Source: Marinobacter azerbaijanicus (GTDB lineage: Bacteria; Pseudomonadota; Gammaproteobacteria; Pseudomonadales; Oleiphilaceae). Taken from it: a stretch of 64,000 bases of DNA. Shown piece by piece: positions 17,757 to 27,843 of the stretch. The stretch is taken from contig NZ_JASSVS010000015.1 of NCBI RefSeq assembly GCF_030250645.1, positions 42,945-106,944 of the forward strand, written 5' to 3'. Position 1 is the stretch's first letter. Each line of letters starts with the position of its first letter. Under the pieces are notes generated by a model. The model worked only from the letters and a program-made list of their open reading frames with translations. It ran no database searches and was not told where the DNA came from. The position numbers and the translations under genes were made by a program.

Positions 17757-19520
17757 TTAATACGCCTTACGAAAACTACCCTGATAATCAAAAACCCGCT
17801 CCTGCACCTGCCAATAGTGCTTCTGCTTGCGGGCAATCACGAAATCCGGTGCCGGAAGCAAGGCCTCCAGTTCAAGCACCTCATCCGCTGAGCTGAACGC
17901 TTTCGGAGCCTGGCCATTCGCAAAACGACGCCCGAACAGTCTGTTAAAAACAGTGCGCTGGCCCGGTTTGCTGAAATCAAACGATTCGCTGAGCGCCTCT
18001 CCATCCTCCCCGTGATAGGTGATCCTCAACTTGCTACCGCTAGCAACCAGCGATATCCCGGCGCAGCGAATCACCATGGCATCCTTGAGTTTTAACGCAT
18101 CTCTCAGCTGATCATCCGGATCGATGATGGCTTTGTGACACTGGTGGCAGTTGCGGGCCGCAATATCATTCTCGCCACCGCAGTGTGGGCACTCCTTGAA
18201 ACGGAAACGGTAATCGCACTGCTGCGGGCGCCCCTTCCGCACGGCAGGTGCCTCCGCTTCCGCGGGTTCCAGCAGCCCCTGGCAACGGCGACCGTAGTGC
18301 TCGATAACATGGCCTTCACCGTCTGTTTTACCCCAGAAGATATTGGCGAAACCACAGCCCGGGCAGAACACCTGCACCGGCTCACTGTCGGGATTCGGTT
18401 TCGGCTCCCCTACCTCCGGGTGATGCAGATTCACACTGTTACCCGCGTAATCAATTACCAGACAATCCTGCTTACCCTCGTCCAGACGAAGACCACGGCC
18501 CACAATCTGCTGATACAGGCTGACCGACTGGGTAGGACGAAGAATGGCGATAAAGTCCACATGGGGCGCATCAAAGCCCGTGGTGAGTACCGACACATTC
18601 ACCAGATACTTCAGCTGCCACTGTTTGAAACGCTGGATCAGCAAGTCCCGATCCTTCAGATCGGTCGCACCGGTCACCAGGGCGGTCTGATGTTCCGGCA
18701 GGTAGCCGGTGATCTCCCGCGCATGATTCACCGTTGCCGCAAAGACCATCACCCCCTGGCGCTCTGCGGCCAGCTCCATCACCTGCTCAACGATGGCACG
18801 GGTCACACGCTTGTGTTTGCTCAGCAGCTGGTTAACATCCTTCTCGGCGTACTCGCCAAAGCGGTCCTGAGGCAGCGCGGAGAAATCGTATTGCGCCACC
18901 GCCGCATTCACCAGCTCAGGCCTGGTGAGATACCCCCGGTTGATCATGTAGCTCAACGGCAGTTCATAAATGCAGTGCTGAAAGGGCTTGTCCTGTTCAC
19001 CCCGGACAAAGCCCCGGTAGTGATAGCGATAGATCCAGCCCATGGCCAGACGATAGGGTGTGGCGGTCAGCCCGAGCACTTTGAGGGAGTCATTCTGTTG
19101 CCGCAGCAGCTCAATGATCCTCTGATACTGGCTGGTGTCATCACCGCTGACCCGATGGCACTCATCAATGATGACCAACGAGTATTCATCCCTGAACTGA
19201 TCCAGATTGGCCGATACGGACTGCACACTGGCGAAGGTCACCTGATGCCGGTTTTCCTTACGTTTCAGTCCGGCGGCGAAGATGCTGCCGGTTAACCCAT
19301 AGCTCTCATATTTGGCGTGATTCTGCTCCACCAGCTCTTTTACGTGGGTCAGCACCAGAATCCGGCGCCGGGCAAGCCGGGCCAACTCGGCAATGACCAG
19401 GCTTTTACCGGCACCGGTCGGCAGGACAATAACGGCAGAATCATCAGATTTGCGAAAATGCCTCAACGTGGCATCAACCGCTTCCTGCTGGTAAGGCCGC
19501 AGTGTGAAAGGAGCATTCAT
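17757..19520 (-). CDS. Superfamily 2 DEAD/DEAH-box-type helicase with C-terminal zinc ribbons
   Basis: 587 residues from the ATG at 19,520, chosen because FTLRPYQQEAV directly follows. Motif I is LPTGAGKSLVI, motif II DECHR, motif III GLTATPYR, motif VI VGRGLRLDEGK. These place it with SSL2/RadD-like helicases. Two Cys4 elements follow (CPGCGF...; CPHCGG...CHQCH) before a C-terminal ~110-residue domain. RadD-like proteins act in DNA repair and recombination; this assignment is plausible rather than proven. Convergent with the preceding gene across the perfect hairpin. Confidence 0.88.
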   Translation of the reverse strand: MNAPFTLRPYQQEAVDATLRHFRKSDDSAVIVLPTGAGKSLVIAELARLARRRILVLTHVKELVEQNHAKYESYGLTGSIFAAGLKRKENRHQVTFASVQSVSANLDQFRDEYSLVIIDECHRVSGDDTSQYQRIIELLRQQNDSLKVLGLTATPYRLAMGWIYRYHYRGFVRGEQDKPFQHCIYELPLSYMINRGYLTRPELVNAAVAQYDFSALPQDRFGEYAEKDVNQLLSKHKRVTRAIVEQVMELAAERQGVMVFAATVNHAREITGYLPEHQTALVTGATDLKDRDLLIQRFKQWQLKYLVNVSVLTTGFDAPHVDFIAILRPTQSVSLYQQIVGRGLRLDEGKQDCLVIDYAGNSVNLHHPEVGEPKPNPDSEPVQVFCPGCGFANIFWGKTDGEGHVIEHYGRRCQGLLEPAEAEAPAVRKGRPQQCDYRFRFKECPHCGGENDIAARNCHQCHKAIIDPDDQLRDALKLKDAMVIRCAGISLVASGSKLRITYHGEDGEALSESFDFSKPGQRTVFNRLFGRRFANGQAPKAFSSADEVLELEALLPAPDFVIARKQKHYWQVQERVFDYQGSFRKAY

Positions 19521-19562
19521 TATTGCTGCGCTTGATCGTTTTCGGGATGAGAAGCTGGCCAT

Positions 19563-19901
19563 ACTAGCAGATACCGCTGCTGTTACCTGTGAGCCAAAAA
19601 AAGAGCTGTCACGATTTTCCGAAAACCCGCAGGGCTCACCAACACAATATTCCTGGCTCTACCTTGGCTGACCTGCTGATCGACAGAAAGGTAGAAGTTA
19701 TGTCGAAGTATTTTACAGAGTTTCACATTTTCAATATCAGGGATCTGCCAGGGATTGCAGAACCCATCTGAACCTTAATGCTTTGTCTTTTCGTGGCCCG
19801 GCAATTGCCTGCCGTTCATCGTCTCGGAGCCAACCGCTTCCCGACCAGTATCCTTCAATCAATAATGCGGCCAGGCAGAGCTCGGCCACAGGAGAATAAC
19901 A
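19563..19901. other. Gene-free stretch with one possible micro-ORF
   Basis: No gene of normal size. An ATG at 19,700 has a fair ribosome site (AAAGGTAGAAGTT) but opens only 23 codons (MSKYFTEFHIF..., stop at 19,771), which may be a remnant or a leader. A weak REP-like match (GCTGTCACGATTTTCC) lies near 19,604. The promoter of ggt is expected in the last 100 bases. Confidence 0.35.
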
Positions 19902-21680
19902 ATGAAAAAACGATTGTTGACTATCTCTTTTTGTCTGTCTCTGGGTGTACCTGCTGCCTGGGCAACTGACCTGCCACAGGCTCAAACGACCGAGCGCGAA
20001 ATGGTCGTCACGGCAAACCCGCTGGCCACGGCAGCCGGCGCAAAAATTCTCAAAAACGGTGGTACCGCGGCAGATGCCATGATTGCGGTGCAGACCATGC
20101 TCAGCCTGGTGGAACCCCAGTCAAGCGGGCTTGGTGGCGGAGCGTTTATCGTTTATTACGATGCCCAGACCGGCACCACAACCACTATCGATGCCCGTGA
20201 AACCGCACCAGAGGCGGTGGATGAAACGCTTTTTTTAAATGAGGAAGGCAATTCAATCGGCTTTTCAGATGCGTGGCAGAGTGGTCTGTCCGTGGGCGTG
20301 CCGGGCGTCCCGCGAATGATGGAATATATGCATACTCAATATGGCCGGCTTCCCTGGCAGCGCCTGTTTGTACCGGCGATCACCCAGGCCCAGAAAGGCT
20401 TTTCTCTGACCCAGCGTACCAGTGATCAGGTCTCCGGCCTTCTGGCCCGCAACCCATCCTGTGAGGATCGGTTATTTTTCCGTGACCCCACCGCCTTCAA
20501 CTACTTTGTTGACAGCGAGACCTGCGAAGCCAAGCCTGCCGGTACACTGATCAAAAACAAGGACTATGCCGAAACGCTAAAGCTGCTGGCTCGCGATGGA
20601 GCAGATACCTTCTACACCGGCTCTATCGCACAGGACATCGTTAGCGCCGTCCAGAACGATCCGAATATCCCCGGATCAATGAGCCTGGACGACCTGGCCG
20701 ATTATCAGGTCATTGAACGGCCACCAGTGTGCATCACTTACCGTAGCAACAACGTCTGTGGCATGGGCCCGCCATCTTCCGGTGGACTGGCCGTCGGTCA
20801 GATCATGGGTGTGCTTGAGAATTTCGACCTGGCAGGCAAGAACCCGCTGGACGAGGAAGTGGTTCATCTTTTTACCCAGGCCATGCGTATCGCGTTCGCG
20901 GATCGCAACAAGTATGTTGCAGACAGCGATTTCATCACCGTTCCGGTTGAAGGCATGCTGGACAAGCAATACCTCGAAACCCGCGCTGCGCTGATTGGTG
21001 AGAATGACCTTGGCGTAGTTGATCCGGGAACGCCCCCCGGTGTGTTTGATCCCTCTGCTCCAAGCATGGATGAGCCAGGCGCGGGCACCAGCCACGTCTC
21101 CATCGTTGATCGGTTCGGCAATGCGCTATCCATGACCACGACCATTGAGAGCTCGTTCGGTAATGGAGTAATGGTGGCTGGCCGCGGATTTCTGCTCAAC
21201 AATCAACTGACCGATTTCAGCTTCCAGCCCACTTCCAGTGCCGGCGAACTGATTGCCAACCGGGTGCAGCCCGGAAAGCGGCCCCGCAGTTCCATGGCTC
21301 CGACGATTGTCCTTGATATGGATGGACAGGTTTCGCTGGTCACCGGCTCGCCGGGTGGCTTCCGGATCATTGGTTACACCGCCAAGACCATCATGAACGT
21401 GTTTGATTTCGGACTTGACCCACAGCAAGCCATCAATGTGCCTCATTACCAGAATACGAACAGCGGCAGCTCAACCTCAGCAACCGTTCTGGAAGCACCC
21501 ATCCCGGGCGTGACGCTGGACTATGATGCCGCTGCACTTGAATCTGAGCTGGAAGAAGGCAGAGGGCATGCGGTGGGAGTCACGACCCTGAACAGTGGGC
21601 TGTCGCTGATACAGGTCACCCCGAGTGGCCTTGTTGGTGGGGCCGACATGCGCCGTGATGGCGCAATTGGAGGGCGCTAG
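19902..21680 (+). CDS. ggt: Gamma-glutamyltransferase
   Basis: 592 residues, signal peptide cleaved at AWA-T (residue 21). The autocatalytic processing site is at GTSHVSIVD, where the Thr becomes the N-terminal nucleophile of the small subunit. GGNAADA-like substrate-binding motifs (NGGTAADAMIA) and SSGLGGGAF are present, and GSPGGFRI matches the oxyanion GSPGG. Periplasmic enzyme that hydrolyses or transfers the gamma-glutamyl group of glutathione. Start has a GGAGAATAACA ribosome site. Followed by a terminator hairpin. Confidence 0.95.
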   Translation: MKKRLLTISFCLSLGVPAAWATDLPQAQTTEREMVVTANPLATAAGAKILKNGGTAADAMIAVQTMLSLVEPQSSGLGGGAFIVYYDAQTGTTTTIDARETAPEAVDETLFLNEEGNSIGFSDAWQSGLSVGVPGVPRMMEYMHTQYGRLPWQRLFVPAITQAQKGFSLTQRTSDQVSGLLARNPSCEDRLFFRDPTAFNYFVDSETCEAKPAGTLIKNKDYAETLKLLARDGADTFYTGSIAQDIVSAVQNDPNIPGSMSLDDLADYQVIERPPVCITYRSNNVCGMGPPSSGGLAVGQIMGVLENFDLAGKNPLDEEVVHLFTQAMRIAFADRNKYVADSDFITVPVEGMLDKQYLETRAALIGENDLGVVDPGTPPGVFDPSAPSMDEPGAGTSHVSIVDRFGNALSMTTTIESSFGNGVMVAGRGFLLNNQLTDFSFQPTSSAGELIANRVQPGKRPRSSMAPTIVLDMDGQVSLVTGSPGGFRIIGYTAKTIMNVFDFGLDPQQAINVPHYQNTNSGSSTSATVLEAPIPGVTLDYDAAALESELEEGRGHAVGVTTLNSGLSLIQVTPSGLVGGADMRRDGAIGGR

Positions 21681-21704
21681 GCCACAACAAGCCTTACTTT
21701 GAGC

Positions 21705-21736
21705 AAAAAGGCCGGTCAGGTTATGGGCCGGCCTTT
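21705..21736 (+). terminator. Rho-independent-type hairpin after ggt
   Basis: AAAGGCCGG pairs exactly with CCGGCCTTT around a 12-base loop, 24 bases after the ggt stop. A-rich and T-rich flanks make it usable in both directions. Confidence 0.75.
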
Positions 21737-21750
21737 CAATACCTCCGCGC

Positions 21751-21774
21751 AAAGCCGGGAAAGATCTATTTTCC
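21751..21774 (+). repeat. REP-like element, plus orientation
   Basis: AAAGCCGGGAAAGATCTATT followed by TTCC is a close match to the REP consensus seen best at 50,568. Located between the ggt terminator and the diguanylate cyclase; leftmost good copy in the window. Confidence 0.7.
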
Positions 21775-21852
21775 ATCGTGTTAGTCATTTTGCACTTTAC
21801 CACCTATAGTAATGAACACGTGTTCACAGTTTCATTATCGGGTTCCCTGACC

Positions 21853-22785
21853 ATGCCCGCCGAAAAAAAACTCGATCAGCTCATTACAACTTCCAGTCGT
21901 CTGTTGCCATTTATTGATGCTCTGCCTGATGCCGTCGTTATCGTTGATAGTAACCACAAGATCGCTCTGGTGAATTCCCCTGCCGGGGAAATGTTTGGGC
22001 ATCCTGTAGATATCCTGAAAGGTTCAGATCTGTCGATCATCATCCCGAAGCTTCACCTGGATGCGCACAGGCAACGGGTCAGTGGCTATTTCCAAAACCC
22101 CACTCCCCGCCCAATGGGCGCGAATAAAAAGTTTTGCGGAGTTCATGCTGATGGCACCGAGATCCCGGTCGATATCATGATTAACACAATCGTGCTGGAT
22201 GGGGTACAAGTTGCCATGGCACTCGTAAGGGATGTCTCCTACCAGAGAGAGCTGGAAGAACGGCTGATCCGGGAATCCGTGACGGACGAAATGACAGGCT
22301 TCTTCAATCGGAAACATTTTAACAATCAGTTGAAGGCGCAGCATTCCGGTTTCATTCGGTCGGGCTTGCACTCCTCTGTCATCCTGTTCGACTTCGATCA
22401 CTTCAAGAGCATCAATGATCAATATGGCCACGCCGCCGGTGACATCGTACTCATCGATACCGCAAAGATGATCAAGGAGGAGCTTCGCCCATTGGACGTG
22501 GCCTGCCGTATTGGCGGAGAAGAGTTTGCCGTCATCCTACCCGGCACGCCAATACTGAATGCGACAAGGTTAGCAGAGCGTATTCGTCAAAAGATTGAAG
22601 CCATGGAGTTCCAGCTCGAAGACACAGCCTTCCATACGACTGTCACCATGAGCGTGGCCTCGTTCTTATCGTCGGACCAGTCCTACGATTCCCTGGTCAG
22701 AAGGGCTGACAAGGCTCTATACAGTGGCAAGGCTGCGGGGCGTAATCGTGTTGCTTCGCAGGATTCATTGGCGCAACCGTCCTGA
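21853..22785 (+). CDS. PAS-GGDEF diguanylate cyclase
   Basis: 310 residues from ATG 21,853. A PAS domain covers about residues 15-130 (DAVVIVDSNHKIALVN). The GGDEF domain follows, with substrate motifs ESVTDEMTGFFNRKHF and FDFDHFKSINDQYGH and the active-site signature GGEEF, the catalytically competent variant. It should make cyclic di-GMP from two GTP. I do not see a clear RxxD inhibitory site five residues upstream of the signature. No membrane segment, so a cytoplasmic sensor. Confidence 0.92.
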   Translation: MPAEKKLDQLITTSSRLLPFIDALPDAVVIVDSNHKIALVNSPAGEMFGHPVDILKGSDLSIIIPKLHLDAHRQRVSGYFQNPTPRPMGANKKFCGVHADGTEIPVDIMINTIVLDGVQVAMALVRDVSYQRELEERLIRESVTDEMTGFFNRKHFNNQLKAQHSGFIRSGLHSSVILFDFDHFKSINDQYGHAAGDIVLIDTAKMIKEELRPLDVACRIGGEEFAVILPGTPILNATRLAERIRQKIEAMEFQLEDTAFHTTVTMSVASFLSSDQSYDSLVRRADKALYSGKAAGRNRVASQDSLAQPS

Positions 22786-22923
22786 CTCGATCAGCCTGTT
22801 TTTCGGCTAGCCGCAGGATTCCCGAAAACCCGGTGTGGACCAGGCGTACATCGGCTGGCTCAGCTATATATTTGTACACCGCTGCACTAAATGTGTCACA
22901 TCAAGGTTAGGGTTAGGTTGCTT

Positions 22924-24024
22924 ATGCGCATTGAGCGAATGGCCGTATACACGGCGAATCTGGAATATACCGGAAAAGCCTATGCCTTTGCAGGCGGCCG
23001 CTCCCATCAGGTCTTCGAAACGACAGTTGTGGCCCTTTCAACAGACACAGGGCTGGAGGGCTACGGTGAGGTGTGCCCCTGCGGCCCCAACTACATGGCG
23101 GCTTTTGCCGAGGGCCTTCCTTCCTGCCTGTCGCTGCTGGCACCGGAGGTGCTTGGACAGGATCCCCGGCAAGTGTCGGTGATTCAGGAGCGAATGAATC
23201 AGGCGCTCACCGGCCAGGCTGTCGCCAAGGCCGCCATCGACATTGCCTGCTGGGATCTTCTGGGCAAGGCGTGTGGGCTTCCTGTCTACACACTGCTTGG
23301 TGGGCTCCAGTCGCCATCCATGCCCTTGCATCGGATTGTTCCACTGGCCGACCCAGGGGAAATGGAAGAGTCTCTTCTCCGTTATCGTGCCGAGGGTTTT
23401 CGGCACATTCAGATCAAACTGGGCCATGAGGTGGAAGAGGACATCGACCTGATTCGCAGGCTTGGCAAACTCAAACAGCCTGATGAGCTCTGGATTGGCG
23501 ATATCAATGGTGCCTGGCGTCGCGATCAGTCGCTACGCTTTTCAAAAGCCATTGAGGATGTGGATATCTACCTTGAGCAACCCTGCCGCAGTTACGAAGA
23601 GTGTCTATCGGTCAGGCGACGCACCAGGCATCTGGTCAAACTGGATGAGGCTTTCAACACATTGAATGAGCTGCAGCGTGGCCTCAGAGACGACGCCATG
23701 GATGCCATTGCCTTGAAAGTCAGCAAGTTCGGTGGGCTGACACCATCCAGGATCATTCGGGACGTGTGTGCAGACGCCGGCATATCCATGACCATTGAAG
23801 ATGCCTGGGGTAGCGGCATCGCGACGGCTGCCTATGCGCACCTCGCCGCCAGCACATCCCCCAGAGCCTTGCTGAATACCACTGATTTGCATAATTACAA
23901 CAAAGTCCAGCTTGCCACCGGTGCCCCGGAAGTGGCGGCCGGCCGCATGTGGCTCAGTGATCGGCCCGGGCTCGGCGTTGTACCAGACTTTGCCTTACTA
24001 TCCTTGCGGGATGTCTACGAGTAG
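22924..24024 (+). CDS. Mandelate racemase/muconate lactonizing-type enzyme (enolase superfamily)
   Basis: 366 residues from ATG 22,924. The barrel carries IQIKLG (second Lys of the KxK motif; the first is Gln), metal ligands in GDINGAW, LEQPC and KLDEAF, and the opposite-face Lys in LKVSKFGG. This pattern fits hydroxyproline-betaine epimerases and cis-3-hydroxyproline dehydratases, which work on proline-type substrates. Monocistronic. The Gln at the first KxK position is notable and affects whether it racemises or dehydrates. Confidence 0.82.
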   Translation: MRIERMAVYTANLEYTGKAYAFAGGRSHQVFETTVVALSTDTGLEGYGEVCPCGPNYMAAFAEGLPSCLSLLAPEVLGQDPRQVSVIQERMNQALTGQAVAKAAIDIACWDLLGKACGLPVYTLLGGLQSPSMPLHRIVPLADPGEMEESLLRYRAEGFRHIQIKLGHEVEEDIDLIRRLGKLKQPDELWIGDINGAWRRDQSLRFSKAIEDVDIYLEQPCRSYEECLSVRRRTRHLVKLDEAFNTLNELQRGLRDDAMDAIALKVSKFGGLTPSRIIRDVCADAGISMTIEDAWGSGIATAAYAHLAASTSPRALLNTTDLHNYNKVQLATGAPEVAAGRMWLSDRPGLGVVPDFALLSLRDVYE

Positions 24025-24093
24025 GCTTGAGCCATAACAGATTGCCAGTCGGAAGCCGTAACAACAAGCAAGCCGGAAAAGAAGCACTGCAGA

Positions 24094-26829
24094 ATGGAAA
24101 CCCTCAGCGCAGCCCCAGAGCTACCCAACACAGCAGATCCCGCTGACAACGGACTATCCCGCCAGGAAGCCAGTGCACGACTGGAGAAATTTGGTTACAA
24201 CCGGCTGCCCGCCCCGCCCATGCCGGGTGTGGTGGAGCTTTTTGCGCGGCAATTCCTCAGCCCTTTCATTTACATCCTCCTGATCGCTTCCGCTGTTTCA
24301 TTTGCACTCGGCCAGACCCCAAGCGGGGTTTTTATCCTGATCGTCCTGCTGATCAATGCAATTATCGGCACGGTCCAGGAGTTTTCCGCCCAGAAGGCGG
24401 CCGCCGCGTTGAAGCAAATGATGAAAGGTACAGCCCATGTGCTTCGGGACGGCCAGATTGTAACCATTGAAGTCGAAGAGATCGTTCCAGGCGATGTTGT
24501 CTTGCTCTCATCAGGCGACAAAGTGCCGGCTGATATCCAGTTGCTCAGCGCCAGCAGCCTGGCGGTGGATGAGTCCATGCTGACGGGGGAGTCCCTGGCG
24601 GTCGCCAAGAATGCCGGTGCGGCAAGCGACGACAGCACACCGCTCACCGAGCGCGTTGACCAGTGCTTTGCGGGCAGCATCATCACCCATGGGCGCGGGC
24701 GTGGCCGGGTAATAGCTACTGCCTCGGATACCCAGCTGGGCAAGATTGCCCAGGGAGTCACCGGCAAGACCTCTGCTGAACCGCCGCTGATGATCCGGAT
24801 CCGCAAGTTCACCTACCAGGTTGCCTTCGGCATTCTGGTGGCCATTGCCGCCCTGGCAGGCCTGATGATCCTGGATGGCGGCTATTCAATGGAAGAGATG
24901 GTCCTTATGTCCATCGGCCTGGCCGTTTCGGTGATTCCGGAGGGCCTGCCTGCTGCACTGACCGTTGCCCTCGCCATCGGCATGACCCGGATGGCAAAAC
25001 GCAATGTGATCATCCGCAAGCTGGTGGCGGTGGAAGCCCTGGGGTCCTGCACCCTCATTTGCTCCGACAAGACCGGCACCCTGACAGTCAACGAGCTCAC
25101 CATTCGCAAGGTGAGGCTGCCTGATGGACGCCAGTTCGACGTCACTGGCGAGGGGGTAGCCCCGGGTGGGGAGATCACAGGCCCCGCCGGCGCCCAGGTG
25201 GATGCGGCGGGCCAGGATACACTCAGGGAGCTCTGTGTCGCAGGCGTCCTCGCCAATGAAAGCCATCTGGACTATAGCGGCGGCGAGTGGGTTTCCCAGG
25301 GCGACATCGTGGACATTGCCTTCCTGGTCATGGCCAAGAAGCTGGGTATGTCCATCACTGACCTGCGAACCCGACAGGAACAGGTGGCCCTGATCCCCTA
25401 CGAGTCGGAAAAGGCCTACAGTGGGGTGGTCAACCGCGTTGGCGATCAAACCGTCATCTATGCCAAAGGCAGCCCTGAAAAAATGCTGGCCATGTGCAAC
25501 CGGATGGCAACCACTGACGGCTCTATAGAAATCGACAAACCAGCCCTCGAAAGCCAGTTCACCGAGCTCGCTTCCCGAGGCTATCGGATTATCGCCCTGG
25601 CGAAGAAAACCTCGTCATCCGGCGATCATGAGATGGCCGATATGGTCTTTCTCGGAATGGTTGCCATGATAGACCCGCTCCGCCACGAAGCCTTCGAAGC
25701 CATCGAAAAGTGCCGTACCGGCGGCATTGAGGTAGCCATGGTCACCGGCGACCATCCGGCTACCGCAAAATCAATCGCCCTGGAACTGGGGCTGTGTGAC
25801 GCCGACGCAACGGTTGTTACGGGCCAAATGCTCGATGAAGTCAACGCCCGGGGCCAGGGGGCTGTCGACCAGCTTATTCGCAAGGCCCGGGTATTCGCCC
25901 GCATAGAACCCGCCAGGAAAGCCCAGATTGTGGACAGCTTCATGCGGGACGGGCATTTTGTCGCCGTCACCGGGGATGGCGTCAATGACGCACCGGCCAT
26001 GCGGCAGGCGCATGCGGGAATCGCCATGGGCAAACGCGGCACGGATGTGGCCAAGGAAACGGCGGACCTGATCGTTACCGACGATAATTTTTCCTCCATT
26101 GTCGCCGGCATTGAGCAGGGACGGGTGGTTTACAACAACATCCGCAAGGTGATCGGGCTGCTGGTTGCCACCGGCTTCTCGGCGATCCTGCTCTTTTTCT
26201 TCTGTGTGCTGGCCGGTCTGCCAATGCCCTTGATCGCGGTGCAGTTACTCTGGCTTAACCTGGTTGCCAACGGATTCCAGGACGTGGCCCTGGCCTTTGA
26301 ACCGAAGGAAGGCGGCGAATTGTCAGTAAAGCCGCGCTCGCCTCAGGAGCCCGTGTTCGATAAACCGATTATTGAGCACGTACTGGTGGTGGGATCATGG
26401 ATGGGGCTTGTCGCATTTCTCAATTTCCAGTGGACGCTTGAGCAGGGCCAGAGTATTGAGGATGCCCGCAACCTGACACTGATGCTGATGGTGCTCTTCG
26501 GCAACATCCACGCGCTGAACAGCCGCTCGGAATTCCGCTCCCTTTTCAGTATCTCCCTGCTTAGTAACCCTTTCCTGATGCTGGCTGTTCCCCTCGCGCA
26601 ACTGGCCCACATTGGCGCCATGTATACCCCGGGGCTCTCCGATGTCCTGCAGATTCAGCCGATTTCAATGGCGGAATGGTTGCAGTTGCTGGTATTCGCC
26701 ATGAGCCTTCTCGTTGTGGCGGAGCTGCACAAGACCCTGATCAGGAGGCGGAGAGCCCATGCCAGCTCAGCGTGCTACACGCCCCCTGCCGCATCTGCCA
26801 GCCAGCCGCCTATTCCACCCGCCCAGTGA
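24094..26829 (+). CDS. P2-type cation-transporting ATPase
   Basis: 911 residues. N-terminal cation-ATPase domain, actuator motif MLTGES, M4 PEGLPAALT, phosphorylation site CSDKTGTLT, nucleotide-binding KGSPEKML, hinge TGDGVNDAPAM. Ten membrane segments in the usual 2+2+6 arrangement. PEGLP and the overall order are typical of Ca2+-ATPase-like P2A pumps; some relatives move Na+ or Mn2+, so the ion is not certain. The last 30 residues are Pro/Ala/Arg-rich and look non-conserved. The methyltransferase starts 6 bases after its stop. Confidence 0.93.
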   Translation: METLSAAPELPNTADPADNGLSRQEASARLEKFGYNRLPAPPMPGVVELFARQFLSPFIYILLIASAVSFALGQTPSGVFILIVLLINAIIGTVQEFSAQKAAAALKQMMKGTAHVLRDGQIVTIEVEEIVPGDVVLLSSGDKVPADIQLLSASSLAVDESMLTGESLAVAKNAGAASDDSTPLTERVDQCFAGSIITHGRGRGRVIATASDTQLGKIAQGVTGKTSAEPPLMIRIRKFTYQVAFGILVAIAALAGLMILDGGYSMEEMVLMSIGLAVSVIPEGLPAALTVALAIGMTRMAKRNVIIRKLVAVEALGSCTLICSDKTGTLTVNELTIRKVRLPDGRQFDVTGEGVAPGGEITGPAGAQVDAAGQDTLRELCVAGVLANESHLDYSGGEWVSQGDIVDIAFLVMAKKLGMSITDLRTRQEQVALIPYESEKAYSGVVNRVGDQTVIYAKGSPEKMLAMCNRMATTDGSIEIDKPALESQFTELASRGYRIIALAKKTSSSGDHEMADMVFLGMVAMIDPLRHEAFEAIEKCRTGGIEVAMVTGDHPATAKSIALELGLCDADATVVTGQMLDEVNARGQGAVDQLIRKARVFARIEPARKAQIVDSFMRDGHFVAVTGDGVNDAPAMRQAHAGIAMGKRGTDVAKETADLIVTDDNFSSIVAGIEQGRVVYNNIRKVIGLLVATGFSAILLFFFCVLAGLPMPLIAVQLLWLNLVANGFQDVALAFEPKEGGELSVKPRSPQEPVFDKPIIEHVLVVGSWMGLVAFLNFQWTLEQGQSIEDARNLTLMLMVLFGNIHALNSRSEFRSLFSISLLSNPFLMLAVPLAQLAHIGAMYTPGLSDVLQIQPISMAEWLQLLVFAMSLLVVAELHKTLIRRRRAHASSACYTPPAASASQPPIPPAQ

Positions 26830-26835
26830 GCCGTC

Positions 26836-27582
26836 ATGCAACCGTCCACCAAACTCTACACCGACCTCTCCGGTTATTACGATCTGATGTGTGCCGACAT
26901 CAACTACCCAGAACAAAGCAGCGGCGTGCGCAGGCTTAACCAGCTGTTCGGAAACGGCGGTCGCAGTCATCTGGACCTGGCCTGTGGTACCGGCCCCCAC
27001 ATCTGGCATTTCCTCGATTCTGGCTACCAAAGCCAGGGCCTGGACATCAATCAGCCTATGCTGGATAAAGCCAAAGTGCGCTGCCCTGAAGCCGAGTTCA
27101 CCCTGGGAGACATTGGCAGTTTTGCCTTTGACCAGCCTTTTGATCTGATCACCTGCTTGCTGTATTCCATTCACTACAGCAGTGACATCGCCCGCCTGAA
27201 ATCCTGCATCAACAGCGTCCACGATGCCCTGCAGACCAAGGGTGTTTTCTGCTTCAATGCGGTGGACAAGAACAAGATCAACAACAACCTGTTCGTAAAC
27301 CATACTGCAGAGCATCAGGACGGTGCCTTCAAATTCAGTTCGGGCTGGCACTACCGCGGTTACGGCGAGCAGCAGTCACTCAAGCTGTGCATCACAAAGA
27401 CCACACACAATGTCAGCGAAACCTGGAAAGACGAGCATCCCATGGTGGCGCTGGGCTTCGACGAACTTGCACAGCTGCTGGAACCCTGTTTCGAGGTGCA
27501 TATCTTCGAGCATGACTACGGCAAGATAGAGCCCTGGGACGGGCAGTCCGGCAACGCCCTGTTTGTCTGCGTGAAGGCTTAG
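26836..27582 (+). CDS. Class I SAM-dependent methyltransferase
   Basis: 248 residues. Motif I is HLDLACGTGPH (binds S-adenosylmethionine), motif II LDINQPML, then FDLITCLLYSIHY. Domain covers about residues 35-150. Only 6 bases separate it from the ATPase, so they are probably one transcript. Substrate unknown. Confidence 0.85.
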   Translation: MQPSTKLYTDLSGYYDLMCADINYPEQSSGVRRLNQLFGNGGRSHLDLACGTGPHIWHFLDSGYQSQGLDINQPMLDKAKVRCPEAEFTLGDIGSFAFDQPFDLITCLLYSIHYSSDIARLKSCINSVHDALQTKGVFCFNAVDKNKINNNLFVNHTAEHQDGAFKFSSGWHYRGYGEQQSLKLCITKTTHNVSETWKDEHPMVALGFDELAQLLEPCFEVHIFEHDYGKIEPWDGQSGNALFVCVKA

Positions 27583-27606
27583 AGCACGGAGCCAGAATTG
27601 AACTGG

Positions 27607-27843
27607 TCAGGGCCCGCCGCCAGTCGAAAACCATAACAACAAGCAGGCACCCCCGAAAAGAAGCACGGCAAAGTGGATAGCCAGGTTCTTTCGGGTAGTT
27701 GGTGCGGGTTTTCTGGCGAAACTGAAGTAATCCTCACCAAACAACCCCACGCCGCAGCCCTCACAGTAGTTTTTTGAATAAGAAACCCTCAGCACACATG
27801 GCTCAAACTTTTTTCGACAGCTGTAACAACTGGGCTTGATCAT
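27607..27843 (-). CDS. Zinc-ribbon single-pass membrane protein
   Basis: 78 residues from ATG 27,843. Two CxxC pairs (SCYSCRKK and YCEGCGVG) form a small zinc ribbon, followed by a basic linker and one hydrophobic helix near the C-terminus (FAVLLFGGACLLLWF). Topology suggests a cytoplasmic ribbon anchored in the inner membrane. An in-frame extension upstream to 27,891 is less likely. Function unknown. Confidence 0.6.
   Translation of the reverse strand: MIKPSCYSCRKKFEPCVLRVSYSKNYCEGCGVGLFGEDYFSFARKPAPTTRKNLAIHFAVLLFGGACLLLWFSTGGGP

Noticed and set aside
18135..19295. 386-codon plus-strand frame
   Set aside because: Fully antisense to the helicase gene, which shows all conserved motifs; no recognisable protein features in the antisense frame.
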